DNA of 64,000 nucleotides from Tsuneonella flava (GTDB lineage Bacteria > Pseudomonadota > Alphaproteobacteria > Sphingomonadales > Sphingomonadaceae): the NCBI RefSeq assembly GCF_002870965.1, contig NZ_PHSO01000001.1, positions 310,001 through 374,000 of the forward strand, given 5' to 3'. The position numbers were made by a program, and so were the translations under genes. The notes under the pieces were generated by a model that did not search any database, had not been told where the DNA came from, and was given only the letters and a program-made list of their open reading frames with translations. Each line of letters opens with the position of its first letter. Position 1 is the first letter of the stretch. This document shows, piece by piece, positions 36,310 to 44,569 of this stretch.

Positions 36310-37509
36310 TCAACTCTCTGCACGTATCCGGCGACGTGCCCGCGTGGCCATCACGCTGCGAACGAATACCGCCAGCACACTCAACACTGCCATACTTTCC
36401 AGCGCAGCAGGCATCAGCGCGCCTGCAATCAGCACCAGCACAGCGAATACAGGAAGAACCGCGCGGGCACCGCCGTCAAGCACGAACCGGTCGCGCACGA
36501 ACCACAGCCCGGCCATGTAAAGCGCCAGTGGCAGAGCCACTGCGATATCGCCCGCCCGCAACGGGATGTGAGCATGGCCGGTGACGATATCGACCAGCAC
36601 CCCAAAGCCTGCACCGACAGCGGCGGTCGCCGCGAAGGGAATCAGGTGGCCATAACCCCACTGGAAATGCAGACCTTCATGCTCGGTATGAACGCGCAAG
36701 TGATCGTCGCGCGAAAAATAGAGCCACCACATCGCAAACGCGATCACCAGCGATGCCAGCGCCACATGCAACAATGGCGATGTCAGCCCAATCTCCTCGC
36801 CCCCTTTGGCCAGCGATGCCGATCCTGCCAGCAGGATTTCCCCCAACAGGATAATCATCAGCAGGCCATACCGTTCGACGATATGATCGTCATGCCAGGG
36901 GGTCATGCCGGCCCTCTCGGCATAAACCGGAACCATCAGTTCGGTGACAGCGGCTAGCGCCAGTACCGCAAAAAACACCGCCGTCCCCGGCACCAGCAAC
37001 CATGCAAGCGCCACCCACAGCACCTGCGCGACAGCGATACCGGCAGCGTAGCGATGAGCGGTCGTCGCATGCGACGGGTCGTTGCGCGCCGCGATCAGCC
37101 ACAGAGCGATCATTCCGATCCGCATCACGACATATGCCATAACCGGCAAAGTAATATCCAGCCCATCGAAGAAACGCGGAACCGACGCGGCCAGCCACAG
37201 AAACCCGAACATGATCCAGAACGTCAGCAGTCGATAGATCGGGCCATCGTTGTCATAGGCCGAGGCAAACCAGGTGTAGTTCATCCATGCCCACCAGATC
37301 CCGAAAAACGCCACCATGAAAACGGGCAACGCCTGCATGGTGTGCCCTTCCGCTATTCCGTGGTGCAGGCCCACAGCGGCAGACGCTATCGCAATCACAG
37401 TCACCAGATCGAAAAACAGCTCCAGCGGTGTTGCTGCACGATGCGTTTCATGCGGGTCGCGCGGACCGAAAGGCCTGTAATCGAACAGTCGCCCCTTCAC
37501 TTCGCTCAT
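36310..37509 (-). CDS. Low temperature requirement protein A (LtrA) family
   Basis: 399 residues with about eleven membrane helices. RAATPLELFFDLVTVIAIASAAVGLHH at the start and WWAWMNYTWFASAYDNDGPIYRLLTFWIM are the LtrA signature; HIVERYGLLMIILLGEILLAGS is the conserved middle. The name comes from a Listeria growth phenotype and the molecular role is unknown. It precedes the JAMM gene in the same direction and is divergent from rluD. Confidence 0.9.
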   Translation of the reverse strand: MSEVKGRLFDYRPFGPRDPHETHRAATPLELFFDLVTVIAIASAAVGLHHGIAEGHTMQALPVFMVAFFGIWWAWMNYTWFASAYDNDGPIYRLLTFWIMFGFLWLAASVPRFFDGLDITLPVMAYVVMRIGMIALWLIAARNDPSHATTAHRYAAGIAVAQVLWVALAWLLVPGTAVFFAVLALAAVTELMVPVYAERAGMTPWHDDHIVERYGLLMIILLGEILLAGSASLAKGGEEIGLTSPLLHVALASLVIAFAMWWLYFSRDDHLRVHTEHEGLHFQWGYGHLIPFAATAAVGAGFGVLVDIVTGHAHIPLRAGDIAVALPLALYMAGLWFVRDRFVLDGGARAVLPVFAVLVLIAGALMPAALESMAVLSVLAVFVRSVMATRARRRIRAES

Positions 37510-37632
37510 GCCATTCCTTCCTGCGGCATCAATGATCCCACTGAATGGCGTAGCGCAGGGCAGAGCGCACGCAAACCCACATCTCCCCCCTCCCGCTTGT
37601 CGAAGGGCATTGCTTCACCTAGGTCACTGCGC

Positions 37633-38577
37633 GTGACCCAGCCCGAAATCCTGACCGGCTCTCTCGCCAGCGATGGCAGGATCGACAAAGCCTTGTCGGA
37701 GGCGACCGGCCTCTCGCGCGAGCGGGTCAAGGCGCTGATCGCGGAAGGGGCGGTAACAGTCGGTGGCGCGGCGGCGAACAGCGCCTCTGCAAAAGTGTCC
37801 TCCGGCCTCGCGTATAGCGTTGCCCTGCCTCCTCCCGTTCCACTGGCGGCGGAACCGCAGGATATCCCACTGTCGGTCGTATTCGAAGATGAGCATCTGA
37901 TCGTCGTGGACAAACCTGCCGGGCTGGTCGTTCATCCGGCAGCGGGCAATCCCGACGGAACGCTGGTGAATGCTCTGCTACACCACTGTGCCGGGCACCT
38001 TTCCGGCATAGGTGGTGTTGCGCGCCCCGGAATCGTCCATCGGATCGACAAAGATACCTCCGGCCTGCTGGTCGTCGCCAAAAGCGATGCGGCGCACGAA
38101 GGGCTGGCGAAACAATTTGCCGATCATTCGATCCACCGCCGCTATCTTTCCGTCACCGGTGGCCAGCCCAATCCACCCGAAGGGACGATCTCCGGGCGTC
38201 TGGGCCGGTCGGATGCCAACCGAAAGAAAATGGCAGTGCTGCCCGCCGCATCGTCGCGTGGGAAGCACGCTATCACGCATTACCGCACTATCCGTCGGCT
38301 CAATCATGCTGCGCTGGTCGAATGCAGACTGGAAACCGGGCGAACACACCAGGTACGGGTTCACCTTGCGTCAATAGGTCATGCGCTATTGGGTGACCCT
38401 GTTTATGGCCGCACACCCGCACCGTTACGCCCCATTCTCAAGGAGTTGGGATTCGCCCGTCAGGCGCTCCATGCCGCGACTCTCGGCTTCGTCCATCCTG
38501 TCACTGGCGCGGATTGCAGGTTCGAGAGCGACCTGCCGTGCGACATGGCGGAACTTATCGATAAACTCGCTCGTTAA
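37633..38577 (+). CDS. rluD: RluD-type 23S rRNA pseudouridine synthase
   Basis: 314 residues. S4 domain (about 15-60, RIDKALSEATGLSRERVKALIAEGAVTVGG), then the RluA catalytic domain with VVDKPAGLVVHPAAGN and HRIDKDTSGLLVVAK (catalytic Asp near 138), ending with GRTHQVRVHLASIGHALLGDPVYG. RluD modifies helix 69 of 23S rRNA and matters for ribosome assembly. GTG 37633 is the best start, with AGG nine bases upstream; no ATG exists near the conserved N-terminus. It lies 123 bases upstream of rpoH in the same direction. Confidence 0.92.
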   Translation: MTQPEILTGSLASDGRIDKALSEATGLSRERVKALIAEGAVTVGGAAANSASAKVSSGLAYSVALPPPVPLAAEPQDIPLSVVFEDEHLIVVDKPAGLVVHPAAGNPDGTLVNALLHHCAGHLSGIGGVARPGIVHRIDKDTSGLLVVAKSDAAHEGLAKQFADHSIHRRYLSVTGGQPNPPEGTISGRLGRSDANRKKMAVLPAASSRGKHAITHYRTIRRLNHAALVECRLETGRTHQVRVHLASIGHALLGDPVYGRTPAPLRPILKELGFARQALHAATLGFVHPVTGADCRFESDLPCDMAELIDKLAR

Positions 38578-38592
38578 AATCGACGAAATGCG

Positions 38593-38621
38593 CTGCAAAA
38601 TTGCGCGCAAATCCCTATATA
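38593..38621 (+). promoter_or_regulatory. Candidate sigma70-type promoter of rpoH
   Basis: CTGCAA and TATATA are separated by 17 bases, 80 bases ahead of the rpoH start codon. Fits the housekeeping spacing but the -35 box is a weak match. Confidence 0.35.
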
Positions 38622-38700
38622 CGGTGGTGTGTGCCCCATCCGGAGGATGCCCAGAAGGGGTCCGCCAAGCGAGGGCGACACTAGAAAGGTAAGGGTAATA

Positions 38701-39612
38701 GTGAGCAATTCCAAGCCAATGTCGGTCCCCGCGCTGGGCGGCGAGCAAAGCCTCAACCGCTACCTGTCGGAGATCAAGAAATATCCGATTCTCACCGCCG
38801 AGCAGGAATACATGCTCGCCAAGCGGTACGAGGAGCACGAAGATCCCGAAGCTGCCGCGCAGCTCGTCACCAGCCACCTACGGCTCGTGGCGAAGATTGC
38901 GATGGGCTATCGCGGATATGGCCTGCCCGTCAGCGACCTGATTTCCGAAGGGAATGTCGGGCTGATGCAAGGCGTCAAGAAATTCGAGCCCGATCGCGGT
39001 TTCCGTCTCGCCACCTATGCCATGTGGTGGATCAAGGCGAGCATTCAGGAATACATCCTGCGGAGCTGGTCGCTGGTTAAAATGGGCACCACCGCCGCGC
39101 AGAAAAAGCTGTTCTTCAACCTTCGCCGGATGAAGAAAAACCTCGACGCTTACGAGGACAGCGATCTGCACCCGGACGACGTGCGTAAGATCGCCACCGA
39201 CCTCGGCGTGCCGGAACAGGAAGTGGTGAACATGAATCGCCGCATGATGATGGGCGGCGACGGTTCGCTCAACGTCTCCATGCGGAACGGCGAAGAAGGG
39301 TCGGGCGAATGGCTCGACTGGCTGCAGGACGAACGCCCGCTGCAGGACGAAACCACCGCCGAAGCAGAAGAAGCCCACGTGCGCCACGAAATGCTGGTGG
39401 AAGCGATGGATAGCCTCAACGACCGGGAAAAGCATATCCTGGCCGAGCGGCGCCTGACCGATAATCCGCAAACGCTGGAAGAATTGTCGCAGGTTTACGA
39501 CGTCAGCCGCGAACGTATCCGCCAGATCGAAGTGCGCGCGTTCGAAAAACTGCAGAAGGCGATGCAGCGGATCGCGAGCGAGCGGCTGCTGCCTGCACCA
39601 GAGGCCGCATAA
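38701..39612 (+). CDS. rpoH: RNA polymerase sigma-32 factor RpoH
   Basis: 303 residues. Sigma regions follow in order: LVTSHLRLVAKIAMGYRGYGLPVSDLISEGNVGLMQGVKKFEPDRGFRLATYAMWWIKASIQEYILRSW (region 2), the RpoH box QKKLFFNLRRMKKN, and the HTH LEELSQVYDVSRERIRQIEVRAFEKLQKAM (region 4). It directs transcription of chaperone and protease genes after heat or membrane stress; clpP, clpX and tig in this window are expected targets. The start is GTG at 38701 with AAGGG six bases upstream. A strong terminator follows. Confidence 0.96.
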   Translation: MSNSKPMSVPALGGEQSLNRYLSEIKKYPILTAEQEYMLAKRYEEHEDPEAAAQLVTSHLRLVAKIAMGYRGYGLPVSDLISEGNVGLMQGVKKFEPDRGFRLATYAMWWIKASIQEYILRSWSLVKMGTTAAQKKLFFNLRRMKKNLDAYEDSDLHPDDVRKIATDLGVPEQEVVNMNRRMMMGGDGSLNVSMRNGEEGSGEWLDWLQDERPLQDETTAEAEEAHVRHEMLVEAMDSLNDREKHILAERRLTDNPQTLEELSQVYDVSRERIRQIEVRAFEKLQKAMQRIASERLLPAPEAA

Positions 39613-39639
39613 GCCAACGGCACACCGAATAGCCTGAAA

Positions 39640-39674
39640 CGGGCCGCGATCCCCACGGGTCGCGGCCCGTTTTG
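39640..39674 (+). terminator. Intrinsic terminator of rpoH
   Basis: GGGCCGCGA and TCGCGGCCC form the stem around a 10-base loop, followed by GTTTTGC. It starts 28 bases behind the rpoH stop. Confidence 0.85.
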
Positions 39675-39746
39675 CGTCCGGTCAATGTCAGCAAGTGTCG
39701 AACCTGCGACTACCGCCACAAGAAGGGGACAACAGGAGACTGACCG

Positions 39747-40274
39747 ATGAACCGGTTTATGTCGGTGCTTGTTCGCCAGACCTTCGCCCCGCTCACTATC
39801 GCAATTTTCGGCAGCGCTGTCGCCTGGGCCGCGCCCTCTCCCCCGCCCGCTGCCCAGTCCACCGGCGACCGCGCCGCGCTGCAAACCGCGCTGGACGATG
39901 AATACAGGGCAGAAGCGACCTACCGTGCCGTGCTCGATCAATTTGGCGACGTGCGCCCGTTTTCGAATATCATTCGGGCAGAGCAGCGCCATGCCGAGAT
40001 GGTAACTGCACAGATGGTCCGTCTGGGCATGACGGTTCCGCCCAATCGTTATATCGGCACGATTGCGGCCCCGAAGACCCTCCTCGACGCCTGCCAGACA
40101 GGGGTCGAGGCAGAGAAAGCCAATATTGCGCTATACGACCGGTTATTGCCGCAAGTGCGCGATCCGCAAGTGAAGGCAACACTGCAACTGTTGCAATCGG
40201 CCTCGCGCGAAAACCATCTGCCAGCATTCGAACGCTGTGTCGCGCGCGGCGGAATGATGGGTCGCGGCTGGTAA
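39747..40274 (+). CDS. Secreted ferritin-like DUF2202 protein
   Basis: 175 residues with a signal peptide (AIFGSAVAWAAPS, cleavage near residue 29). The mature part is a helical bundle with DDEYRAEATYRAVLDQFGDVRPFSNIIRAEQRHAEMV; the Glu and ExxH pairs here and EAEKANIALYDRLL / SASRENHLPAFERC further on are the di-metal ligands expected in DUF2202 ferritin-like proteins. Probably periplasmic; metal handling or peroxide protection is a guess. AGGAGACTG precedes the ATG at good distance. It has its own unit between the rpoH terminator and mtgA. Confidence 0.85.
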   Translation: MNRFMSVLVRQTFAPLTIAIFGSAVAWAAPSPPPAAQSTGDRAALQTALDDEYRAEATYRAVLDQFGDVRPFSNIIRAEQRHAEMVTAQMVRLGMTVPPNRYIGTIAAPKTLLDACQTGVEAEKANIALYDRLLPQVRDPQVKATLQLLQSASRENHLPAFERCVARGGMMGRGW

Positions 40275-40364
40275 CGGCATCCTGAGCGAAATCGGTCCGG
40301 CGCAGTTCTGTCAATCGCCGCAGGAGCCGGGCCGATAAGCGCTTCGTGCGAAACTCAGCAGTGA

Positions 40365-40391
40365 AGGCAAAAGCGCCATTTTCTTTTGCCT
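40365..40391. terminator. Hairpin between the DUF2202 gene and mtgA
   Basis: AGGCAAAAG and CTTTTGCCT pair perfectly over nine bases around a 9-base loop. A T-run is inside the stem rather than behind it; it may terminate the DUF2202 transcript or act in the mtgA leader. Confidence 0.4.
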
Positions 40392-40413
40392 CTGCGACCG
40401 TTACCCCTTCGGC

Positions 40414-41082
40414 ATGACCCGTGTCGCGATGCTTCTTGCCAAAATAGTTGTTGGCTTCATCCTGTTCAGCCTGCTGTGGGTGGTGCTGTACCGGTTCGTG
40501 CCAGTCCCTGTCACAGCCACGATGCTGATGGACCCCAATGGCATAACCAAAGATTGGGAATCGCTATCCAACATCGATCGCAACATGGTCGATGCAGCAA
40601 TCGCCGGTGAAGACGGCAAATTCTGTTCGCACAACGGATTCGATCAGGAAGCGATTGAGAAAGCAATTGAGCACAATGCCCGTGGCGGGCGTATCCGCGG
40701 CGGCTCCACGATCAGCCAGCAGACCGCCAAGAACGTGTTCCTGTGGCAAGGCGGCGGCTATTTCCGCAAAGGACTGGAAGCGTGGTTCACTTTCCTGATC
40801 GAGCACCTGTGGGGCAAGCGGCGGATCATGGAAGTCTATCTCAACGTCGCGGAAACCGGGATCGGTACGTATGGCGTGGAAGCGGGCGCTCAGCGCTATT
40901 TCAAACGTTCCGCCGCCCGGCTAACTCCGCTGGAGGCGGCCCGGATCGCGGCGGTCCTTCCGCTGCCGAAGGAACGTGCGGCGATCAGCCCCAGTGGCTT
41001 TACCCGCCGCCACGGTAACACCATAGCCCGCCGCATCGGCATTGTCCGACGTGACGGGCTCGATTCCTGCGTTTACGAGTGA
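40414..41082 (+). CDS. mtgA: Monofunctional peptidoglycan glycosyltransferase
   Basis: 222 residues. One N-terminal membrane anchor (about 8-28) is followed by the GT51 domain: AAIAGEDGKFCSHNGFD with catalytic Glu66, RGGSTISQQTAKNVFLWQ, RRIMEVYLNVAETGIGTYGVEAGAQRYF. It polymerises glycan strands from lipid II in the periplasm. The stop overlaps the GTG that may start the cation exporter gene (GTGA). Length is normal. Confidence 0.95.
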   Translation: MTRVAMLLAKIVVGFILFSLLWVVLYRFVPVPVTATMLMDPNGITKDWESLSNIDRNMVDAAIAGEDGKFCSHNGFDQEAIEKAIEHNARGGRIRGGSTISQQTAKNVFLWQGGGYFRKGLEAWFTFLIEHLWGKRRIMEVYLNVAETGIGTYGVEAGAQRYFKRSAARLTPLEAARIAAVLPLPKERAAISPSGFTRRHGNTIARRIGIVRRDGLDSCVYE

Positions 41083-42035
41083 GCGATATGGGCGCAACAG
41101 ATTCACATAGCGGCGGACACGATCACGCCGAACAAGGCCACCACCATGCACACGGTCATGGAGGCCATTCGCACGCCCCGGCCAGTTTCGGACGCGCCTT
41201 CGCCATCGGAATCGTGCTCAACACCGTGTTTGTCGGGATTGAGGCCGCATACGGTTTTATGGCCGGATCGATGGCACTGGTTGCCGATGCCGGGCACAAC
41301 CTGTCGGATGTGCTCGCGCTGGCGCTGGCATGGATCGCCAGCGTTCTGGCTCAGCGCTCCCCCGGCGGACGGTTCACCTATGGCTACAAAAGCTCTACTA
41401 TTCTGGCAGCGCTGGCCAATGCGGCGCTGCTGCTGATCGCCATCGGCGGGATCGCCTATGAAACCGTGCATCGCATCTCCTCTCCACCGGAAGTGGAAGG
41501 GTGGACGATGATCGTGGTCGCTGGCATCGGGATCGTCATCAACACTTTCACTGCCCTGCTGTTCATGCGCGGCAGCAAGCACGATTTGAATGTGCGCGGC
41601 GCGTTCCTTCACATGGCAGCCGATGCATTGGTCAGTCTGGGCGTGGTGATCGCAGGGGTCATGATCCTGTTGACGGGCGCGAACTGGGTCGATCCGGTGA
41701 CCAGCCTGCTGATCGTTATCGTGATCGCATGGGGCACCTGGGGCCTGTTAAAAGACAGCGTCAAACTGGGCCTCAACGCCGTGCCGGAAGGGATTTCGGT
41801 GGTCGCGGTGCGCGAATACCTCGTCACTCTACCCGGAGTGGCTGCCGTGCACGATTTGCATATATGGCCGATGAGCACCACCGAGACCGCGATGACCGCG
41901 CATCTCACGATGCCCGGCGGCCACCCCGGCGACATATTCCTGCGCGAAGTGGCGGAAGAACTGGCCCACCATCACGGCATCGGCCACACTACGCTTCAGG
42001 TGGAAATCACGCGAGGATGCGATACCGGGTGCTGA
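41079..42035 (+). CDS. Cation diffusion facilitator, zinc/cobalt/cadmium exporter
   Basis: 318 residues with six membrane helices and a C-terminal cytoplasmic ferredoxin-like domain (about 235-300). The N-terminus is His-rich (HDHAEQGHHHAHGHGGHSHA), a metal-collecting loop. The transport-site residues are in VADAGHNLSDVLAL (HxxxD) and FLHMAADALVSLGV (HxxxD), as in CzcD/ZitB. It exports Zn2+ and related ions in exchange for protons. Start: GTG 41079 overlapping mtgA, or ATG 41088 with GAGTGAG just upstream; the difference is three residues. Confidence 0.93.
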   Translation: MSDMGATDSHSGGHDHAEQGHHHAHGHGGHSHAPASFGRAFAIGIVLNTVFVGIEAAYGFMAGSMALVADAGHNLSDVLALALAWIASVLAQRSPGGRFTYGYKSSTILAALANAALLLIAIGGIAYETVHRISSPPEVEGWTMIVVAGIGIVINTFTALLFMRGSKHDLNVRGAFLHMAADALVSLGVVIAGVMILLTGANWVDPVTSLLIVIVIAWGTWGLLKDSVKLGLNAVPEGISVVAVREYLVTLPGVAAVHDLHIWPMSTTETAMTAHLTMPGGHPGDIFLREVAEELAHHHGIGHTTLQVEITRGCDTGC

Positions 42036-42085
42036 CCGGCAGATAGCAGCCCTCGCCCCCCAAAAACCGCCTTCCCAAAAACGAA

Positions 42086-42107
42086 ACCCCGGCCTGCAAG
42101 CCGGGGT
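42086..42107 (-). terminator. Intrinsic terminator behind clpX
   Basis: On the minus strand ACCCCGGC, a 6-base loop and GCCGGGGT are followed by TTCGTTTTTGGG. It lies 79 bases past the clpX stop; the same arms recur at 5720-5747. Confidence 0.7.
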
Positions 42108-42185
42108 CACGCAATTTTCAGGTCGATAGAGTATCAGCTCGCCTGCGGCACGTGCGTGGCCGAGACAGCAAGAAGCGCCTAAAGC

Positions 42186-43451
42186 TTACGCTGCCTCTTC
42201 CTTATCCGTCTTGCCACCAACTACGCGGACTGGTTCCTTGCGCCCTTCGACAACGTCCTTGTCGATAACGATTTCGGTCACGTCTTCCATGTCGGGCAGG
42301 TCGAACATCGTATCGAGCAGGATACCTTCCACGATCGAGCGCAGGCCGCGCGCGCCGGTCTTACGGGCAATCGCTTTCTCCGCGATGGCGCGGAGCGCGT
42401 CATCGTTGAAAGTCAGTTCGACATCTTCCAGTTCGAACAGCTTGCAATACTGCTTCACCAGCGCATTCTTCGGCTCGGTAAGGATTTGCACCAGCGCTTC
42501 GACATCGAGATCGTTGAGCGTCGCGATCACCGGCAGACGACCAACGAACTCAGGGATCAGGCCGAATTTCAGCAGATCTTCCGGCTCGCACTTCTGCAGC
42601 AGTTCGCCCACGCGGCGCTTGTCCGGGTCGGCCACATGTGCGCCGAAACCGATGCTGCGCTTCTGCAGGCGGTCCGCGATAATCTTGTCCAGCCCCGCGA
42701 ACGCACCACCACAGATGAACAGGATATTGGTGGTGTCGACCTGCAGGAATTCCTGCTGCGGATGCTTGCGCCCACCTTGCGGCGGGACGGAGGCAGTGGT
42801 GCCTTCCATCAGCTTGAGCAAAGCCTGCTGTACCCCTTCGCCCGAAACGTCGCGGGTGATGCTGGGATTTTCGGCCTTACGGGTAATCTTGTCGATTTCG
42901 TCGATATAGACGATGCCATGCTGTGCCTTGTCGACATTATAGTCGCTGGCCTGCAACAGCTTGAGGATGATGTTCTCGACATCTTCACCGACATAGCCAG
43001 CCTCTGTCAGAGTAGTGGCATCGGCCATCGTGAACGGCACATCGAACGTGCGCGCCAGCGTCTGCGCCAACAGGGTCTTGCCCGAACCGGTGGGGCCGAC
43101 GAGCAGGATATTCGACTTGGCCAGTTCGACCTCGCCCGCTTTGCCCGAATGCTTGAGCCGCTTGTAATGGTTGTGCACCGCGACCGAGAGCACCCGCTTG
43201 GCGCGATCCTGCCCGATCACGTAATCGTTCAGCGTGCTGAAGATTTCGTGCGGGGTCGGCACGTCGCCTTCCTTGCGCCCGGCAAGGCCTGCCTTCGCTT
43301 CTTCGCGGATAATGTCGTTACACAGTTCGACGCATTCGTCGCAGATGAACACCGTCGGGCCGGCGATCAGCTTGCGTACTTCGTGCTGCGATTTGCCGCA
43401 GAAGCTGCAGTAAAGGGTGCTTTTCGAATCCGTTCCGGTCAATTTGGTCAT
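42186..43451 (-). CDS. clpX: ATP-dependent protease ATP-binding subunit ClpX
   Basis: 421 residues. The zinc-binding domain holds Cys15, Cys18, Cys37 and Cys40; the AAA+ module has Walker A GPTGSGKT (119-126), Walker B VYIDEID near 180, and sensor/arginine motifs in the usual places; the ClpP-binding IGF-type loop lies in [10 protein letters not shown]. ClpX unfolds substrates and feeds them into ClpP; in alphaproteobacteria it degrades CtrA under control of ChpT/CpdR signalling. AGGAA lies directly upstream of the ATG. It follows clpP by 193 bases, which may hold its own promoter. Confidence 0.97.
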   Translation of the reverse strand: MTKLTGTDSKSTLYCSFCGKSQHEVRKLIAGPTVFICDECVELCNDIIREEAKAGLAGRKEGDVPTPHEIFSTLNDYVIGQDRAKRVLSVAVHNHYKRLKHSGKAGEVELAKSNILLVGPTGSGKTLLAQTLARTFDVPFTMADATTLTEAGYVGEDVENIILKLLQASDYNVDKAQHGIVYIDEIDKITRKAENPSITRDVSGEGVQQALLKLMEGTTASVPPQGGRKHPQQEFLQVDTTNILFICGGAFAGLDKIIADRLQKRSIGFGAHVADPDKRRVGELLQKCEPEDLLKFGLIPEFVGRLPVIATLNDLDVEALVQILTEPKNALVKQYCKLFELEDVELTFNDDALRAIAEKAIARKTGARGLRSIVEGILLDTMFDLPDMEDVTEIVIDKDVVEGRKEPVRVVGGKTDKEEAA

Positions 43452-43644
43452 TTCCTGCTCATCCCGAATCCCAGCCTACAACACAGGGATTCGCCGACCT
43501 TACGGCCAGTGATAATATAATCCAACAGCTTGTACCTATCATATGCGCCTTGCGGCAAGCTGAAGGTACAAGGTTGCCTATTTCCTGCTACCCGTGCCCT
43601 GAGATGGCACAACGGGCAGCCCAATGGTTACGGTCGTCGCCCTT

Positions 43645-44349
43645 TTATTCGGGCGCGCCACCCGACCCTTCGGCTTCGGGCGTTGCATCGTTTTCGGGGC
43701 GGGTTTCGAACACTTTATCGACCAGCCCAAATTTCATCGCCTCGTCGGCTTCGAGGAAGGTGTCACGGTCCATCGCTTTCTCGATCTCGTCCAACGTGCG
43801 GCCGGTGTATTTGACATAGAGATCGTTCATCCGGGCCTTGATACGCAGAATTTCCTTGGCCTGAATCTCGATATCGCTGGCCATGCCGCGGGCACCGCCG
43901 CTGGGCTGGTGGACCATAATCCGCGCATTGGGCAGTGCGATCCGCATTCCCGGCTCGCCCGCAGCCAGCAGGAAGCTGCCCATCGATGCGGCCTGCCCCA
44001 TGCACACCGTCGACACGCGCGGCTTGATATATTGCATAGTGTCGTGGATAGCCATCCCGGCCGTCACCACGCCACCGGGCGAATTGATGTACATGCTGAT
44101 CGGCTTGCTGGGGTTCTCGCTTTCGAGGAACAGCAGCTGCGCGGTAATCAGCGAAGCCATCCCGTCTTCCACCTGACCGGTGACGAACACGATGCGTTCG
44201 CGTAACAGGCGGCTGAAGATATCGAAGCTGCGTTCGCCGCGGCTGGTCTGTTCGACCACAACCGGCACCAGCGCCCCGGTAACGGGATCGCGCGTGAACT
44301 GGCCCTGTGTGCCGTAAGTTTCGCCGGAGTTGCCGAGCAGGTCGATCAT
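43645..44349 (-). CDS. clpP: ATP-dependent Clp protease proteolytic subunit
   Basis: 234 residues. The serine protease triad is Ser122 (GQAASMGS), His147 (MVHQPSGG) and Asp196 (MDRDTF). [14 protein letters not shown] is the oxyanion-hole segment. The C-terminal tail of about 20 residues is acidic and Gly-rich. The N-terminus is longer than E. coli ClpP by about 20 residues ([20 protein letters not shown]), a normal length for sphingomonads and probably partly cleaved. The 220 bases upstream, to the TonB receptor gene, hold no other gene. Confidence 0.96.
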   Translation of the reverse strand: MIDLLGNSGETYGTQGQFTRDPVTGALVPVVVEQTSRGERSFDIFSRLLRERIVFVTGQVEDGMASLITAQLLFLESENPSKPISMYINSPGGVVTAGMAIHDTMQYIKPRVSTVCMGQAASMGSFLLAAGEPGMRIALPNARIMVHQPSGGARGMASDIEIQAKEILRIKARMNDLYVKYTGRTLDEIEKAMDRDTFLEADEAMKFGLVDKVFETRPENDATPEAEGSGGAPE

Positions 44350-44569
44350 TGTGGATGTGCCTTCATATTGGGTCGATTGCGAGCGCCTATGTCGCGAGTA
44401 CCGGCGCGATGTTCAAGGGGCTTAACCGCAATCCCCACTGCCACAACAGGAAGCGGAACGATTACAAATGTCATTGAACGGCACGTAAGCGCCGTTGATC
44501 GAGTGCGCCCTGTTCCCTTCTCCCCAACGCCAATAGCACCATTCCCAGGACTATCGGGAGAGGGACTTC